The notes: generated by a model not told the origin, from the letters alone. A DNA stretch of 64,000 nt from Halomonas sp. SpR1 (GCF_031010175.1 NZ_JAUAMB010000010.1:62001-126000), one strand, 5' to 3'. Shown: positions 1 through 12,116, counted from the first letter of the stretch. Made by a program: numbers and translations.

Positions 1-2
1 CG

Positions 3-950
3 CTGCAGGATGCCGATACGATCTATCGCATTCCGTTGATGCTCCACGAGCACGGCCTGGACGAGATTGTCTGCGACAAGCTGCGCCTTGAAGCGCCTGA
101 AGCCGATCTCTCAGAGTGGGTGAAGGTACTAGACGCCAAGCTCAACCCGCTCAAGTCCATTAGCATCGCCATGGTGGGTAAATACATGGAGCTGCTGGAT
201 GCCTATAAGTCGCTTAATGAAGCACTGATTCACGCTGGCATCCAAGGCCGCATCAAGGTCAACGTCGACTATATTGATTCTGAAGACATTGAGCACCACG
301 GCACCGAGCGACTGGCGGGTAAAGACGCCATACTGGTGCCCGGGGGCTTTGGCGAGCGTGGCGTAGAAGGCAAGATCCTTGCTGCTCAGTTTGCGCGCGA
401 AAATAACGTGCCATATCTGGGTATTTGCCTAGGTATGCAAGTGGCGGTGATTGAGTTTGCCCGCAACGTGGCAGGCTGGAGTGATGCCAACTCTACCGAG
501 TTCACCCACGACACCCAGCACCCGGTAGTGGGGCTGATTACCGAGTGGCTGAACCCTGAAGGTAAAATCGAGCTACGCGATGCGGCGTCCGATTTAGGTG
601 GCACCATGCGTTTAGGTGGTCAGGTGTGCCATTTGGCCTCGGGTTCTAAAGCGCGGGAAGCCTACGGCTCGGAAGAGATTGTTGAGCGCCATCGTCACCG
701 TTTCGAGGTGAATAACCAGTTTATCGATGAGCTTGAAAAGGCGGGTCTGGTTATTTCGGGTAAGAGCGTTGATCAGTCCCTGGTGGAAATGATCGAGTTG
801 GCGGATCACCCCTGGTATGTGGCCTGTCAGTTCCACCCGGAGTTCACCTCCACTCCCCGTGATGGACACCCGCTGTTCTCGGGCTTTGTTAACGCCGCCT
901 TGGATCACAAAACAGCGCGTAGTCGCGCCCATGCGAATGCGCAGGAATAA
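3..950 (+). CDS. pyrG: CTP synthase, C-terminal part (gene runs in from the left edge)
   Basis: CTP synthase aminates UTP to CTP using glutamine-derived ammonia, the last step of pyrimidine nucleotide synthesis. The frame is open from base 3 and reads [17 protein letters not shown], typical of the end of the synthetase domain, so the N-terminal half lies outside the window. The rest is a class I glutamine amidotransferase domain: the oxyanion strand PGGFGERG, the nucleophile Cys in GICLGMQ (codon near 426) and the His/Glu pair in FHPEFTSTP. The TAA at 948-950 is followed 12 bp later by kdsA with a GAGGG-type ribosome site, so the two are probably co-transcribed. The pyrG-kdsA-eno order is standard in gammaproteobacteria. 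Nothing looks damaged. Confidence 0.97.
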   Translation: MQDADTIYRIPLMLHEHGLDEIVCDKLRLEAPEADLSEWVKVLDAKLNPLKSISIAMVGKYMELLDAYKSLNEALIHAGIQGRIKVNVDYIDSEDIEHHGTERLAGKDAILVPGGFGERGVEGKILAAQFARENNVPYLGICLGMQVAVIEFARNVAGWSDANSTEFTHDTQHPVVGLITEWLNPEGKIELRDAASDLGGTMRLGGQVCHLASGSKAREAYGSEEIVERHRHRFEVNNQFIDELEKAGLVISGKSVDQSLVEMIELADHPWYVACQFHPEFTSTPRDGHPLFSGFVNAALDHKTARSRAHANAQE

Positions 951-1826
<876 letters not shown>

Positions 1827-1885
1827 GTTGTTTTTGCTAATCAGTGCGTCGTTGAGTAGGGCGTTATATTAATAATTTTATCTAA

Positions 1886-3196
<1,311 letters not shown>

Positions 3197-3229
3197 AACG
3201 CCAATTTCGAGCGATTTTTTAGAGGGGCT

Positions 3230-3247
3230 TGTAAGAGATGTCTCAAG
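3230..3247 (+). promoter_or_regulatory. Imperfect GacA-type box
   Basis: TGTAAGAGATGTCTCAAG starts with a perfect left half-site (TGTAAG) and shares AGAT with the perfect box 22 bp downstream, but its right half is degenerate. It may be a low-affinity second GacA site or a decayed duplicate. No other role is visible. Confidence 0.5.
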
Positions 3248-3251
3248 ATTT

Positions 3252-3269
3252 TGTAAGAGATATCTTACA
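3252..3269 (+). promoter_or_regulatory. GacA-type upstream activating palindrome
   Basis: TGTAAGAGATATCTTACA is an 18-bp perfect palindrome matching the known TGTAAG-N6-CTTACA element bound by the response regulator GacA upstream of rsmY/rsmZ genes. It lies about 180 bp before the inferred start of the GGA-rich RNA, with an AT-rich spacer (about 3300-3360) between. That remote geometry is also known for rsmZ of Pseudomonas. Confidence 0.8.
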
Positions 3270-3363
3270 AATGCCGACCAGAATCGCTCGATTTGGCTAA
3301 GAAATGACCTATTTTTTCACTAATTTAAATTCAAGTGTTTGTTTTTAAAATACTTTTTTAAAC

Positions 3364-3391
3364 AAGGCGAGTCGCTGCGACTCGCCTTTTT
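3364..3391 (+). terminator. Rho-independent terminator, probably of eno
   Basis: An 11-bp perfect stem AAGGCGAGTCG/CGACTCGCCTT with a CTG loop is followed by a T run. It lies 170 bp after the eno stop, and also between the GacA box and the RsmZ-like RNA, so it insulates that RNA from eno read-through. Confidence 0.85.
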
Positions 3392-3440
3392 GCATTTTGG
3401 CTTTGTTGAGAAGCTGGTGTGATCTGACACAATATACACA

Positions 3441-3609
3441 GGACAAGGGGAGGCAAGGACGCTTCAGTCAGGATGCAGCGGGATGTAGGTCAGATGCGCC
3501 GGGTGATACAGTGAGGTAAGTCCCGGCAAGGACGTCATCTGAGGAGGTTGATCCAGGGAGTGGTCAGAGGAAGTGCTTGGAGCGGGCGGCCTACGGGCCG
3601 CCTTTTTTT
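3441..3609 (+). ncRNA. rsmZ: RsmZ/CsrB-type CsrA-sequestering small RNA
   Basis: A roughly 170-nt segment with no coding frame holds ten GGA triplets before its terminator (near 3441, 3449, 3457, 3471, 3480, 3530, 3543, 3557, 3569 and 3579), several in the AGGA or AAGGA context bound by CsrA/RsmA. It ends in a strong intrinsic terminator. A TATACA -10-like hexamer lies at 3433-3438, so the start is placed at about 3441 (uncertain by several bases); no good -35 is seen, as expected for an activator-dependent promoter. The GacA palindrome upstream and fdxA-mutS downstream reproduce the rsmZ locus of Pseudomonas, except that eno and not rpoS is upstream. Its probable target, csrA, is at 13805 in this window. 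Confidence 0.83.
3585..3609 (+). terminator. Terminator of the RsmZ-like RNA
   Basis: GGCGGCC pairs perfectly with GGCCGCC around a TACG tetraloop and is followed by seven T residues. It fixes the 3' end of the small RNA. Confidence 0.92.
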
Positions 3610-3644
3610 GTCTAAAATTTACCAGTGCAAGTTTGGCAAGCCAT

Positions 3645-3668
3645 AAAAAAACCAGCGCGGTCGCTGGT
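3645..3668 (-). terminator. Terminator of fdxA (minus strand)
   Basis: Read on the minus strand, ACCAGCG pairs with CGCTGGT and is followed by six T residues (the A run at 3645-3650). It lies about 30 bp beyond the fdxA stop. Confidence 0.88.
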
Positions 3669-3699
3669 TTTAAAGAGAAACGCTGATTAGTGGTTAGCC

Positions 3700-4023
3700 T
3701 TAGCGCTCTAGCTTCTCAAGCTTACCAGGCTTGCCATCCCACTCTTCGGCGTCCGGCAGTGGATCCTTTCGTTCGGCAATGTTCGGCCACACTTCGGCCA
3801 TTTCGGCGTTAATCTCGATAAAGGCCTCTTGCCCATCCGGCAGTTCATCCTCGGAGAATATCGCTTCGGCGGGGCACTCGGGCTCGCACAGCGCGCAGTC
3901 GATACACTCGTCAGGATGAATGACCAGGAAGTTCGGGCCCTCGTAGAAACAGTCGACCGGGCAGACTTCCACACAGTCGGTGTATTTGCACTGGATGCAG
4001 TTCTCGGTAACGACAAACGTCAT
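3700..4023 (-). CDS. fdxA: 7Fe-8S ferredoxin FdxA
   Basis: Small cytoplasmic electron carrier with one [3Fe-4S] and one [4Fe-4S] cluster. The first Cys group is [18 protein letters not shown] (Cys 9, 12, 17, 21, 25) and the second [12 protein letters not shown] (about 40-50); the spacing of the first group is that of seven-iron ferredoxins. The 107-residue length and the acidic C-terminal tail fit the FdxA family. ATG 4023 is preceded on the minus strand by GAGGGATAGCAAG. mutS lies upstream on the same strand, about 300 bp away. This gene is the normal downstream neighbour of rsmZ in Pseudomonas. Confidence 0.96.
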   Translation of the reverse strand: MTFVVTENCIQCKYTDCVEVCPVDCFYEGPNFLVIHPDECIDCALCEPECPAEAIFSEDELPDGQEAFIEINAEMAEVWPNIAERKDPLPDAEEWDGKPGKLEKLER

Positions 4024-4194
4024 CTTGCTATCCCTCTTGCAGGGCCGGGGCGCTCCCAGCCATGGTCAATCGTGAATGGTTATAAATCAGCCGTTTTTTA
4101 TAAGCTAAAAGTTTGAGCGACATTCTAGAGGTGCGCTTACCCTGCGGCAAGCGCCATATGATTCCTGAGCTATCTCTGTGGGTAGCAATGCCAC

Positions 4195-4275
4195 TACAGG
4201 TTTCCACGAGGGCGCTGTGAATCCGTCCGTGGGCGCTACTTTCGATGGCCCTGTCGAAAGACCCTCGCTCCAACC
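4195..4275. repeat. Structured intergenic element between mutS and fdxA (possible dispersed repeat)
   Basis: The 301 bp between mutS and fdxA hold no convincing gene. Within them is a nested inverted structure: outer arms CGAGGG (4207) and CCCTCG (4262), inner arms CTTTCGA (4239) and TCGAAAG (4254), plus the heptamer GGGCGCT twice (4211 and 4231). The layout resembles short imperfectly palindromic repeats common between genes in gammaproteobacteria. Only one copy is in this window, so the repeat status is inferred. Confidence 0.4.
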
Positions 4276-4324
4276 TGCACTGGCACTAAATGCTCATTTA
4301 TGGCCTGCCAAGTTATCAGCACCA

Positions 4325-6886
4325 TTAGATCAGGTCTCGCCACTGATACAACAGCGACAGCGCTTCCCGCGGGGTTAAATCATCCATATCGATGTTTTCC
4401 AACGCCTCGACCACCGGATGCGGCGCGGCGGCGAATAAATCGTTTTGCTGGGGAGCGGTTCGTGGCGCCTGCGCCGTGTTATCTACATCGCGCTGTTCCA
4501 GGCTCATCAGCTTTTCACGAGCGCGTTTGATCACATGGTTAGGCACGCCCGCTAGCTGCGCCACCTGCAAGCCGTAACTTTGGCTTGCCGGGCCCGCCTC
4601 AATGCGGTGCATAAACACGATGCTATCGCCGTGCTCGGTCGCCGTTAGGTGGATATTGGCCACGCCTTCCATATGCTCAGGCAGTGCAGTCATTTCAAAG
4701 TAGTGGGTGGCAAACAGGGTGAGTGCGCGCCCTTTAGCCAAGTGTTCCGCACTTGCCCAAGCCAGCGATAATCCGTCAAAAGTGCTGGTGCCGCGGCCAA
4801 TCTCATCCATCAGGATCAAGCTTTGCTGGGTGGCGTTGTGCAGAATATTGGCGGTTTCGGTCATCTCCACCATAAAGGTAGAGCGGCCGCCCGCCAAGTC
4901 ATCCGATGAGCCAATGCGGGTGAATATCCGATCCAGCGGGCCGATCTCGGCGGCATCGGCGGGCACAAAGCTGCCGCAGTGGGCCAGCAGGGCGATGAGT
5001 GCCGTCTGACGCATATAGGTCGATTTACCGCCCATATTGGGGCCGGTAATAATCAACATATGTTGGTCAGGATTGAGCGTTACGTCGTTGGGCACAAAAG
5101 GCGTCTCGCTCACCTGCTCGACTACCGGGTGGCGTCCCGCGTCGATTTGAATGCCGGTGGTTTCGGTGAGTGTCGGGCGCACCCAGTTCAGCGCTTCGGC
5201 GCGTTCGGCAAAGGCGCACAGCACATCCAACTCCGCCAGGGCTTGCGAGGTGCTCTGCAGCGCGTGAAGACTATTGTTGAGATCGCCCAGCAGGCGATCA
5301 TAGAGCCATTTTTCCCGGGTGAGCGCTCGGGACTTGGCGGACAGCGCCTTATCTTCAAACTCTTTGAGCTCGGGTATGATAAACCGCTCGGCGTTTTTCA
5401 GCGTCTGGCGACGAATATAGTCGGCGGGCGCTTGCTGAGCCTGGGAGCGAGGCAGTTCGATAAAGTAGCCGTGCACCCGATTGTAGCCCACCTTAAGATT
5501 GGCTAGCCCCGTACGCTCGCGCTCACGAAGTTCAAGCTGAACAAGATAGTCGCCGGCGTTTTCGGCCATGCCGCGGTGCTCATCGAGCTCGGCATCAAAA
5601 CCGTCGGCAATCACCCCGCCATCGCGGATCACCACCGGCGGGTTTTCCACCAGCGCGCGGCTGAGCATATCGGCCATTTCCGGGTAAGGGCGAATATGCG
5701 GGCGCAGGTTGTCCAAGGCGCTGCCGCTCTCTACCTCGCTAAGCTGCTGCTCCAGTTCAGGGAGCGTTACCAGTGCATCGCGCAGCCGTGCCAGATCCCG
5801 GGGGCGAGCGCTATACAAGGCCACGCGGGCGAGAATGCGCTCCACGTCGCCCACTGCACGCAACGTTTCACGCAGCGGCATATAGGCGGCATCCAGGCTT
5901 AACAGCGCCACCCCTGCATGGCGCCCTTGCACGATATCGCGTTGGCGTAGCGGACGGTTGAGCCAGCGTTTGAGCAGCCGTGAGCCCATGGCCGTAGTGC
6001 AGGTATCCAGCACGCTGGCTAGGGTATTGTCACTACTGCCCCCCAGGTTGATGTCGATTTCCAGATTGCGTCGGCTTGCGGCGTCGATGACCACCGCGTC
6101 ATCGCGATTCTCAACGCTAATGGCCGTTACGTGGGGCAGACGCGAGCGCTGGGTGTCCCGGGCGTAATCAATCAGCACCCCGGCAGCAATTAGCGCAGTG
6201 GTTAGATGCGCACAGCCAAAGCCGCGTAAATCCTGTACTTCAAACTGGTCGCAGAGGCTGCGGGTGGCGCTCTCCAAGTCAAATAGCCACTCCCCCTGGC
6301 GGCGCAGGCTGCGCTTTTGCGACCAGGCATCGGGTAGCGTTAGGCTTTCGGGCACCAGCAGTTCGGCGGGAGAGAGGCGAGTGAGCTCCGCGAGCATCTC
6401 CGCCTCGCTCTCCACTTCCAGCACGTTAAAGCGGCCGCTGGAGAGTTCCAGCCAGGCAAGGCCCCAGCTCTCTTTGCCGGGGGAAACGGAGACCAAGACG
6501 TTGTCACGGCGTGCATCGAGCAGGGCTTCATCGTGGAGCGTGCCGGGGGTGACGATACGTACCACCTGGCGCTCGACGGGGCCTTTGCTGGTGGCAGGGT
6601 CGCCAATCTGCTCACAAATAGCCACCGACTCGCCACCGGCGACCAGACGCGCGAGATAGCCCTCAGCGCTATGGTAGGGTACGCCCGCCATGGGAATCGG
6701 TTTGCCGCCCGACTGGCCGCGCTGGGTAAGGGTGATATCCAGCAGCGCGGCGGCGCGCTTGGCGTCGTCGAAAAACAGTTCGTAAAAATCCCCCATGCGG
6801 TAGAACAGCAGTACCTCGGGGTGCTCGCGTTTGATCTTTAAATATTGCGTGATCATTGGCGTGTTGGCGGGAATAGCCTGTGACAT
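4325..6886 (-). CDS. mutS: DNA mismatch repair ATPase MutS
   Basis: Recognises base mismatches and small loops and recruits MutL. Domains in order: mismatch-reading N-terminus with the Phe-x-Glu wedge in [11 protein letters not shown] (about residues 30-42), connector and lever/clamp regions, then the ABC-type ATPase with Walker [10 protein letters not shown], Walker [14 protein letters not shown] and the ATHYFEM switch. I choose ATG 6886 (853 residues) because AGGA lies 6-7 bp before it; the in-frame ATG at 6892 has no room for a ribosome site. The short tail after the ATPase domain is intact. A 13-bp tandem repeat lies in the upstream gap. Confidence 0.97.
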   Translation of the reverse strand: MSQAIPANTPMITQYLKIKREHPEVLLFYRMGDFYELFFDDAKRAAALLDITLTQRGQSGGKPIPMAGVPYHSAEGYLARLVAGGESVAICEQIGDPATSKGPVERQVVRIVTPGTLHDEALLDARRDNVLVSVSPGKESWGLAWLELSSGRFNVLEVESEAEMLAELTRLSPAELLVPESLTLPDAWSQKRSLRRQGEWLFDLESATRSLCDQFEVQDLRGFGCAHLTTALIAAGVLIDYARDTQRSRLPHVTAISVENRDDAVVIDAASRRNLEIDINLGGSSDNTLASVLDTCTTAMGSRLLKRWLNRPLRQRDIVQGRHAGVALLSLDAAYMPLRETLRAVGDVERILARVALYSARPRDLARLRDALVTLPELEQQLSEVESGSALDNLRPHIRPYPEMADMLSRALVENPPVVIRDGGVIADGFDAELDEHRGMAENAGDYLVQLELRERERTGLANLKVGYNRVHGYFIELPRSQAQQAPADYIRRQTLKNAERFIIPELKEFEDKALSAKSRALTREKWLYDRLLGDLNNSLHALQSTSQALAELDVLCAFAERAEALNWVRPTLTETTGIQIDAGRHPVVEQVSETPFVPNDVTLNPDQHMLIITGPNMGGKSTYMRQTALIALLAHCGSFVPADAAEIGPLDRIFTRIGSSDDLAGGRSTFMVEMTETANILHNATQQSLILMDEIGRGTSTFDGLSLAWASAEHLAKGRALTLFATHYFEMTALPEHMEGVANIHLTATEHGDSIVFMHRIEAGPASQSYGLQVAQLAGVPNHVIKRAREKLMSLEQRDVDNTAQAPRTAPQQNDLFAAAPHPVVEALENIDMDDLTPREALSLLYQWRDLI

Positions 6887-6939
6887 GGGCATCCTGATTA
6901 AGCTTAGCGTAGGCCATTACGGCTTACGGCGTGTTCGTT

Positions 6940-7004
6940 GAGCCAGTTTTTTGAGGCAGTTCTTGGAACAAGGACTTTGAGACAGTTCGTTAAGCAAGTT
7001 AAAC
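6940..7004. repeat. Degenerate 13-bp tandem repeat, five units
   Basis: Five adjacent 13-mers between the mutS start and pncC: GAGCCAGTTTTTT, GAGGCAGTTCTTG, GAACAAGGACTTT, GAGACAGTTCGTT and AAGCAAGTTAAAC. They share GAG-CAGTT at matching positions. The repeat lies in the divergent promoter region. Confidence 0.7.
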
Positions 7005-7051
7005 GCAGTATTCTACGCTGAACAGACGACTCACTTGAAGGAGCGACGATA

Positions 7052-7588
7052 GTGCCCAGTGAAACTAGCCTGAAAAATCTTGATTTAACCCTGTTGGCTC
7101 AGCGGCTGGGGCGGCTGTGTAAGCAGTTGGGTGTGGAAGTGACCGCCGCTGAGTCATGCACCGGGGGCGGCATTGCTAGCGCCATTACGTCTACAGCGGG
7201 AAGCTCTGCTTACTTTACGACCGGCTATGTGACCTATGCGAATGCGGCTAAAACGCGCTTGTTGGGCGTGCCTGAAGTCACGCTGGCCGAACACGGTGCC
7301 GTAAGCGAAGAAGTGGTTAATGCTATGGTGTCAGGCGCCTGCCGTGAAAGTGGTGCAGGATTGGCCGTTGCCGTTAGCGGAGTGGCTGGGCCGGATGGCG
7401 GCAGCGATGCGAAGCCGGTGGGTACGGTTTGGTTGGCCTGGGGAGATAGCACCGTCCAGGAGGCTGAATGCTTTCACTTTCCAGGTGACCGTCAGGCAGT
7501 GCGCGAGCAGGCAGTGCGCCAGGCCTTGGTAGGGTTAGTGGCACGCCTGAATGAGCGCAAGAAGGCCAGCAAGAGGCACCCGTCGTAA
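7052..7588 (+). CDS. pncC: Nicotinamide-nucleotide amidohydrolase, CinA C-terminal type
   Basis: Hydrolyses nicotinamide mononucleotide to nicotinate mononucleotide, recycling pyridine nucleotides. It is the stand-alone CinA C-terminal domain (178 residues; no N-terminal CinA domain). Family signatures are TAAESCTGGGIASAITSTAGSS (Ser and Lys/Tyr site), FTTGYVTYANAAK, GVAGPDGGSDAKPVGTVW and the closing REQAVRQAL helix. The start is GTG 7052, chosen because GAAGGAG lies 8 bp before it. Placement directly before recA is common in Pseudomonas relatives; an SOS box between the two shows recA has its own promoter. Confidence 0.93.
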   Translation: MPSETSLKNLDLTLLAQRLGRLCKQLGVEVTAAESCTGGGIASAITSTAGSSAYFTTGYVTYANAAKTRLLGVPEVTLAEHGAVSEEVVNAMVSGACRESGAGLAVAVSGVAGPDGGSDAKPVGTVWLAWGDSTVQEAECFHFPGDRQAVREQAVRQALVGLVARLNERKKASKRHPS

Positions 7589-7680
7589 GACAAAAGCGCT
7601 TATCCAGATAGGCACTTAACAAAATAGATGAGAGAAAGCGTGATCAAGGATTTGTTTACGCCGCAATCTTTGGCATACTA

Positions 7681-7696
7681 CTGGCTAATTATACAG
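7681..7696 (+). promoter_or_regulatory. LexA (SOS) box of recA
   Basis: CTGGCTAATTATACAG fits CTG-N10-CAG, with a full ATACAG right half. It lies 22 bp before the recA ATG. A plausible promoter is just upstream: TTGTTT at 7652 and CATACT at 7674, 16 bp apart, which places the transcript start inside the box as expected for LexA repression. Confidence 0.85.
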
Positions 7697-7717
7697 CTTG
7701 TTATGAGGAATCTCTGA

Positions 7718-8785
7718 ATGGCTCAGGATGACAACCGCACTAAAGCGCTAAACGCTGCACTCACCCAAATCGACCGTCAGTTCGGCAAGGGCACCGTTAT
7801 GCGTCTAGGCGACGCGCCGCGTGTCGTCATGCCGTCGGTTTCCACCGGTTCATTGGGTCTGGATATCGCCCTCGGCATCGGCGGCCTGCCGTTTGGTCGC
7901 GTGTGCGAAATCTTTGGCCCAGAGTCGTCGGGTAAAACGACCCTGACCCTTTCGGTGATTGCTCAGGCGCAAAAGCAGGGCAAAGTGTGTGCCTTCGTGG
8001 ATGCCGAGCACGCCCTTGACCCCAGCTATGCCGAAAAGCTGGGCGTTAACCTGGATGATCTGCTGGTTTCCCAGCCGGACACCGGTGAACAGGCGCTGGA
8101 AATTACCGACATGCTGGTTCGCTCCGGCGGTGTCGACGTGATTGTTATCGACTCGGTGGCCGCGTTAACCCCGCGCGCTGAAATCGAAGGCGAAATGGGC
8201 GACTCCCACGTCGGCCTGCAGGCGCGCCTGATGTCCCAGGCGCTGCGTAAAATCACTGGTAATATCAAAAACGCCAACTGCCTGGTGATCTTCATCAACC
8301 AGATTCGCATGAAGATCGGCGTCATGTTTGGTAGCCCTGAAACCACTACGGGTGGTAACGCGCTTAAGTTTTACGCCAGCGTACGTCTGGATATTCGTCG
8401 CACCGGTTCGGTGAAAGTAGGCGATGAAGTCACCGGTAACGAAACCCGCGTGAAAGTGGTTAAAAACAAGGTGGCGCCGCCGTTCCGCCAGGCTGAGTTC
8501 CAGATTCTCTATGGCAAGGGTATCTACCATGCCGGTGAGGTCATCGATCTGGGCGTGCAGTGCAATCTCGTCGATAAAGCCGGTGCCTGGTACAGCTATA
8601 AAGGTAAGAAAATCGGTCAGGGTAAAGCCAACTCGGCGCTCTACCTGGAAGAGCACCCGGACATCATGCTCGAAATCGAAACGCAGATTCGTGAACAACT
8701 GCTGGCCAAGCCTGACCCCAAAAAAGAAGAAGCGGCTACTGAAGCGCCAGCTGAGTTGGACGCCGGTGATGACGAACTGCTGTAA
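7718..8785 (+). CDS. recA: Recombinase RecA
   Basis: Forms filaments on single-stranded DNA, drives homologous strand exchange and triggers self-cleavage of LexA. The 355 residues carry the Walker [10 protein letters not shown] (about 67-75), Walker [13 protein letters not shown], the L1 loop [22 protein letters not shown] region and the L2 loop [28 protein letters not shown] region, ending in the usual acidic tail. ATG 7718 is preceded by GAGGAATCTCTGA. SOS-controlled by the box at 7681. recX follows 39 bp later, with no terminator between. Confidence 0.99.
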   Translation: MAQDDNRTKALNAALTQIDRQFGKGTVMRLGDAPRVVMPSVSTGSLGLDIALGIGGLPFGRVCEIFGPESSGKTTLTLSVIAQAQKQGKVCAFVDAEHALDPSYAEKLGVNLDDLLVSQPDTGEQALEITDMLVRSGGVDVIVIDSVAALTPRAEIEGEMGDSHVGLQARLMSQALRKITGNIKNANCLVIFINQIRMKIGVMFGSPETTTGGNALKFYASVRLDIRRTGSVKVGDEVTGNETRVKVVKNKVAPPFRQAEFQILYGKGIYHAGEVIDLGVQCNLVDKAGAWYSYKGKKIGQGKANSALYLEEHPDIMLEIETQIREQLLAKPDPKKEEAATEAPAELDAGDDELL

Positions 8786-8824
8786 GACGATGCTAGCGAA
8801 GATAATTCTAGCGAAGACAGTCTG
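8786..8824. repeat. 15-bp tandem duplication between recA and recX
   Basis: Immediately after the recA stop codon come GACGATGCTAGCGAA and GATAATTCTAGCGAA, then a partial third unit GACAGTCTG leading into the recX ATG. On the opposite strand the unit (ACTGTCTTCGCTAG-like) resembles the 15-bp unit in the tRNA-Arg spacer at 14361. Confidence 0.65.
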
Positions 8825-9289
8825 ATGGCCTTTCCCTCCCAGCGCGATGCCACGCCCCGTGACATCGCCATTGGCTTGCTGGCTCGGCGCGAATACTCCC
8901 GCGCCGAGCTTGCCCAGCGGCTAAAGAAAAAAGCCTTCGACGATGACGCTATTGATGAATGCCTGGATACGCTGGTTGAGCAAGGATTGCAGTCTGACGC
9001 TCGCTTTGCGGCCAGTTTCGTCCGTTCACGCATACTGCGTGGTCAAGGCGTTATCCGCATTAAAGGCGAGTTGCGCCAGCGCGGCGTTGACCAGGAAACC
9101 CTTAACACTGCTTTTGAAGAGGTGGAGGAGGGCGAGCAGGTCGACTGGTTTGAGCTAGCCCGGGAAACCCTGGCGCGACGCTTTGATAGCCCCGGTGAAA
9201 CCCCCAAAGAGCGCGCTAGACGCGAGCGCTTTCTCGCCAATCGCGGCTTCGATTTTGAGCAAATTCGCTACGCACTCTCCTGTCTCTAA
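8825..9289 (+). CDS. recX: RecA regulator RecX
   Basis: RecX caps and limits RecA filaments. The 154-residue protein shows the three-helix repeat organisation of the family: AIGLLARREYSRAELAQRLKKKAF, then EQGLQSDARFAASFVRSRI, GVIRIKGELRQRGVD and the closing RERFLANRGFDFEQIRYAL. ATG 8825 follows the short tandem repeat that fills the gap to recA; no strong ribosome site is visible, so translation may be weak, which suits a protein normally made at far lower levels than RecA. Same strand as recA and probably the same SOS-induced transcript. Confidence 0.95.
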   Translation: MAFPSQRDATPRDIAIGLLARREYSRAELAQRLKKKAFDDDAIDECLDTLVEQGLQSDARFAASFVRSRILRGQGVIRIKGELRQRGVDQETLNTAFEEVEEGEQVDWFELARETLARRFDSPGETPKERARRERFLANRGFDFEQIRYALSCL

Positions 9290-9402
9290 TACGTTTTCTC
9301 CAGTCCGTAAACCGCCCCCTCTTACATTTCTAATGGCGCTCTAATACGCTTGTTCTCCTGGCTGTCCACATAGCTGTTTGCCATTCTGCCACTAAGTGCG
9401 GC

Positions 9403-9430
9403 TTTAGTCGTTTGACAACTGCGCTATAAT
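9403..9430 (+). promoter_or_regulatory. Promoter of alaS
   Basis: A perfect -10 TATAAT at 9425-9430 is preceded by a weak -35 (TTTAGT, 9403-9408; 16-bp spacer). This gives a leader of about 65 nt before the alaS ATG. Confidence 0.6.
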
Positions 9431-9503
9431 GGCTGCTTTGCGACCCCTGAGGGTAGCGGTGACAGCGCCCTGGGACATCACGCTTTCTTGTTACGGATAC
9501 CCT

Positions 9504-12116
9504 ATGAAGAGCGCAGAACTCAGACAGGCCTTTCTTGATTACTTTGCAGAGCAGGGGCACACCATCGTGCCCACCGGGTCACTGGTGCCGGGCAACGATG
9601 CCACCCTACTGTTCACGAATGCAGGCATGGTGCCTTTTAAAGATGTCTTTTTAGGCCATGATCCGCGCCCCTATGTGCGGGCGACCTCCGCCCAGCGCTG
9701 CGTGCGAGCCGGTGGTAAGCATAATGATTTAGACAACGTGGGTTATACCGCCCGCCACCATACCTTTTTTGAAATGCTGGGTAACTTCAGCTTCGGTGAT
9801 TACTTCAAGCACGACGCTATTCGTTTCGCTTGGCAGTTTCTCACTGAGCGACTTGGGCTGCCTGCAGACAAGTTATGGGTCACCGTCTTTACGGAAGATG
9901 ACGAGGCCTACAATATCTGGGCCGACGACATTGGCGTTCCTCAGGAGCGCATTGCGCGTATCGGTGCAAAAGATAACTTCTGGCAGATGGGCGATACCGG
10001 TCCTTGCGGCCCCTGTTCGGAGATCTTTTATGATCACGGGCCCGAAGTCTGGGGTGGCCCGCCGGGGACTCCGGAAGAGGATGGCGATCGTTTTATCGAA
10101 ATCTGGAACCTGGTCTTCATGCAGTTTGATCGCGATGCCCAGGGCACGCTCAACCCGCTGCCGAAACCCTCTATCGATACCGGTATGGGCTTGGAGCGTG
10201 TCGCCGCTGTCATGCAGGGTGTGCACTCCAACTACGAGATCGATCTGTTCCAGAACCTGCTGCAAGCGGCTGCCAAGGCTACCGGGCATCCGGATACCGC
10301 TACACCTTCACTGCGCGTAATTGCCGACCATATCCGCTCCTGCGCCTTCCTGATTGCTGATGGCGTGCTGCCTTCCAACGAAGGGCGTGGCTATGTGCTG
10401 CGTCGGATCATTCGCCGCGCGATTCGTCACGGCCACAAGCTGGGCGCGGTAGAACCGTTCTTCCATAAGCTGGTCGAGGCGCTGGACGCCGAAATGGGCG
10501 ATGCCTATCCAGAACTGCGTGAAGCGAGCGGTCAAATCGCCCGAGTGCTGCTAAAAGAAGAGGAGCAGTTCGCGCGCACCCTGGATCACGGTATGGGGCT
10601 CTTGAATGCCGCCCTGGCCGAGCTGGATGGCAAGGTGCTGCCGGGTGAAACCGTCTTCAAGCTTTACGACACCTACGGCTTTCCCTTCGACCTTACCGCC
10701 GACGTCTGCCGCGAGCGTGGTGTAACCTTGGATGAAGAGGGCTTTCAGCAAGCCCTGGAGGCCCAGCGTGAACGTGCAAGGGCGGCCAGCCAGTTTGGTG
10801 CCGACTACAGCGCCTCCATCGAGTTGGAGGGTGAAACAGCCTTTACCGGCTACGACCGTTTGGAAGACCAGGCCAAGGTAACCGCGCTGGTCGATAGCGA
10901 AGGTAACGAATTAGCCGCCTTGGAAGCCGGGCAGAAGGGCGTCGTGGTACTGGATCGCACGCCGTTTTACGGCGAATCAGGTGGCCAGGTAGGCGATACC
11001 GGCTACCTGTATGTCGATGGTGGCCGTTTCCAGGTGACGGATACCCAAAAGAAGAGTGGGCATCACCTTCACCAGGGCATAATGATCGAAGGCTCGCTAA
11101 GCGTTGGTGCCAGCGTGCGCGGCGAAGTGGACGCCAGCCTGCGCACCGCCACTCTCCGCAATCACTCGGCTACCCACCTGCTGCATAAAGCATTGCGCAT
11201 GGTGCTGGGTGACCATGTGCAGCAGAAAGGCTCGCTGGTCAATGCTGAGCGCCTGCGCTTCGACTTTAGCCACTTCGAACCAATGACCGCCGAGCAACTG
11301 GCGGAAGTCGAGCGACTGGTCAACGAGCAGATTCTGGCTAACGCACCGACCAAGGTCGAGCAGATGAGCCTGGATCAGGCCAAGGCCAAGGGGGCGGCAG
11401 CGCTGTTTGAGGCCAAATACGCCGAGAACGTGCGCGTGCTGACCATTGGTGCCGACGACTTCTCTATCGAGTTGTGCGGTGGTACCCACGTGGCGCGCAG
11501 CGGCGATATCGGCTGCTGCCATGTGATGAGCGAGGTAGGTATTGCTTCCGGCGTGCGCCGGATCGAAGCGATCACCGGCGAAAATGCGTTGGCCTACTTC
11601 CGCGAACAGGAAGCCCGCCTTGAGCGCTTGGGCGAGCGTTTGAAAACCAAGCCTGAGCAGGTTGAAGCACGGGTGGAATCGCTGGTTGAGCGTAACCGTA
11701 GCCTGGAAAAAGAGCTCGAGCAGCTCAAAGCCAAGCTGGCCAGCGCAGCAGGTAGCGATATGCTTAGCCAGGTGCAGGATATCAACGGCGTTAAGCTGCT
11801 GGCGACGCAGCTGGATGGTGTGTCAGGCAAAGACCTACGTGGCATCCTTGATCAGCTTAAGAACAAGCTAAGCTCTGGAGTGATTATCCTCGGCGTTGCC
11901 GACCAGGCGGAGGGCAAAGTAAGCCTGATCGCTGGGGTAACCCAAGATCTGACCGGTAGAGTGAAAGCCGGTGAGCTGGTGAACCATGTAGCCTCTCAGG
12001 TGGGAGGTAAGGGCGGCGGCCGTCCTGACATGGCCCAAGCCGGAGGTAGTCAACCCGACGCCTTGCCGGATGCGTTGAAGAGCGTACCGGCATGGTTGGA
12101 AAACGTTCTTAGCTAA
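9504..12116 (+). CDS. alaS: Alanine--tRNA ligase
   Basis: Charges tRNA-Ala and edits mis-charged Ser/Gly. The chosen ATG 9504 gives [14 protein letters not shown], the standard start, and 870 residues. Domains: class II catalytic core (about 1-250, with [24 protein letters not shown]), tRNA-recognition helices including [13 protein letters not shown], the editing domain with zinc ligands in [12 protein letters not shown] and CGGTHV, and the C-terminal oligomerisation/C-Ala domain ending [15 protein letters not shown] longer in-frame extension exists upstream but includes the promoter and is rejected. A hairpin terminator follows at 12124. Confidence 0.98.
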   Translation: MKSAELRQAFLDYFAEQGHTIVPTGSLVPGNDATLLFTNAGMVPFKDVFLGHDPRPYVRATSAQRCVRAGGKHNDLDNVGYTARHHTFFEMLGNFSFGDYFKHDAIRFAWQFLTERLGLPADKLWVTVFTEDDEAYNIWADDIGVPQERIARIGAKDNFWQMGDTGPCGPCSEIFYDHGPEVWGGPPGTPEEDGDRFIEIWNLVFMQFDRDAQGTLNPLPKPSIDTGMGLERVAAVMQGVHSNYEIDLFQNLLQAAAKATGHPDTATPSLRVIADHIRSCAFLIADGVLPSNEGRGYVLRRIIRRAIRHGHKLGAVEPFFHKLVEALDAEMGDAYPELREASGQIARVLLKEEEQFARTLDHGMGLLNAALAELDGKVLPGETVFKLYDTYGFPFDLTADVCRERGVTLDEEGFQQALEAQRERARAASQFGADYSASIELEGETAFTGYDRLEDQAKVTALVDSEGNELAALEAGQKGVVVLDRTPFYGESGGQVGDTGYLYVDGGRFQVTDTQKKSGHHLHQGIMIEGSLSVGASVRGEVDASLRTATLRNHSATHLLHKALRMVLGDHVQQKGSLVNAERLRFDFSHFEPMTAEQLAEVERLVNEQILANAPTKVEQMSLDQAKAKGAAALFEAKYAENVRVLTIGADDFSIELCGGTHVARSGDIGCCHVMSEVGIASGVRRIEAITGENALAYFREQEARLERLGERLKTKPEQVEARVESLVERNRSLEKELEQLKAKLASAAGSDMLSQVQDINGVKLLATQLDGVSGKDLRGILDQLKNKLSSGVIILGVADQAEGKVSLIAGVTQDLTGRVKAGELVNHVASQVGGKGGGRPDMAQAGGSQPDALPDALKSVPAWLENVLS

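Noticed and set aside
3364..3391. Attenuator within the RsmZ-like RNA
   Set aside because: The -10-like element and all ten GGA motifs lie after this hairpin, so it is better read as the eno terminator.
6887..6892. mutS start at ATG 6892
   Set aside because: AGG directly abuts this ATG; the ATG at 6886 has correct spacing and gives the standard length.
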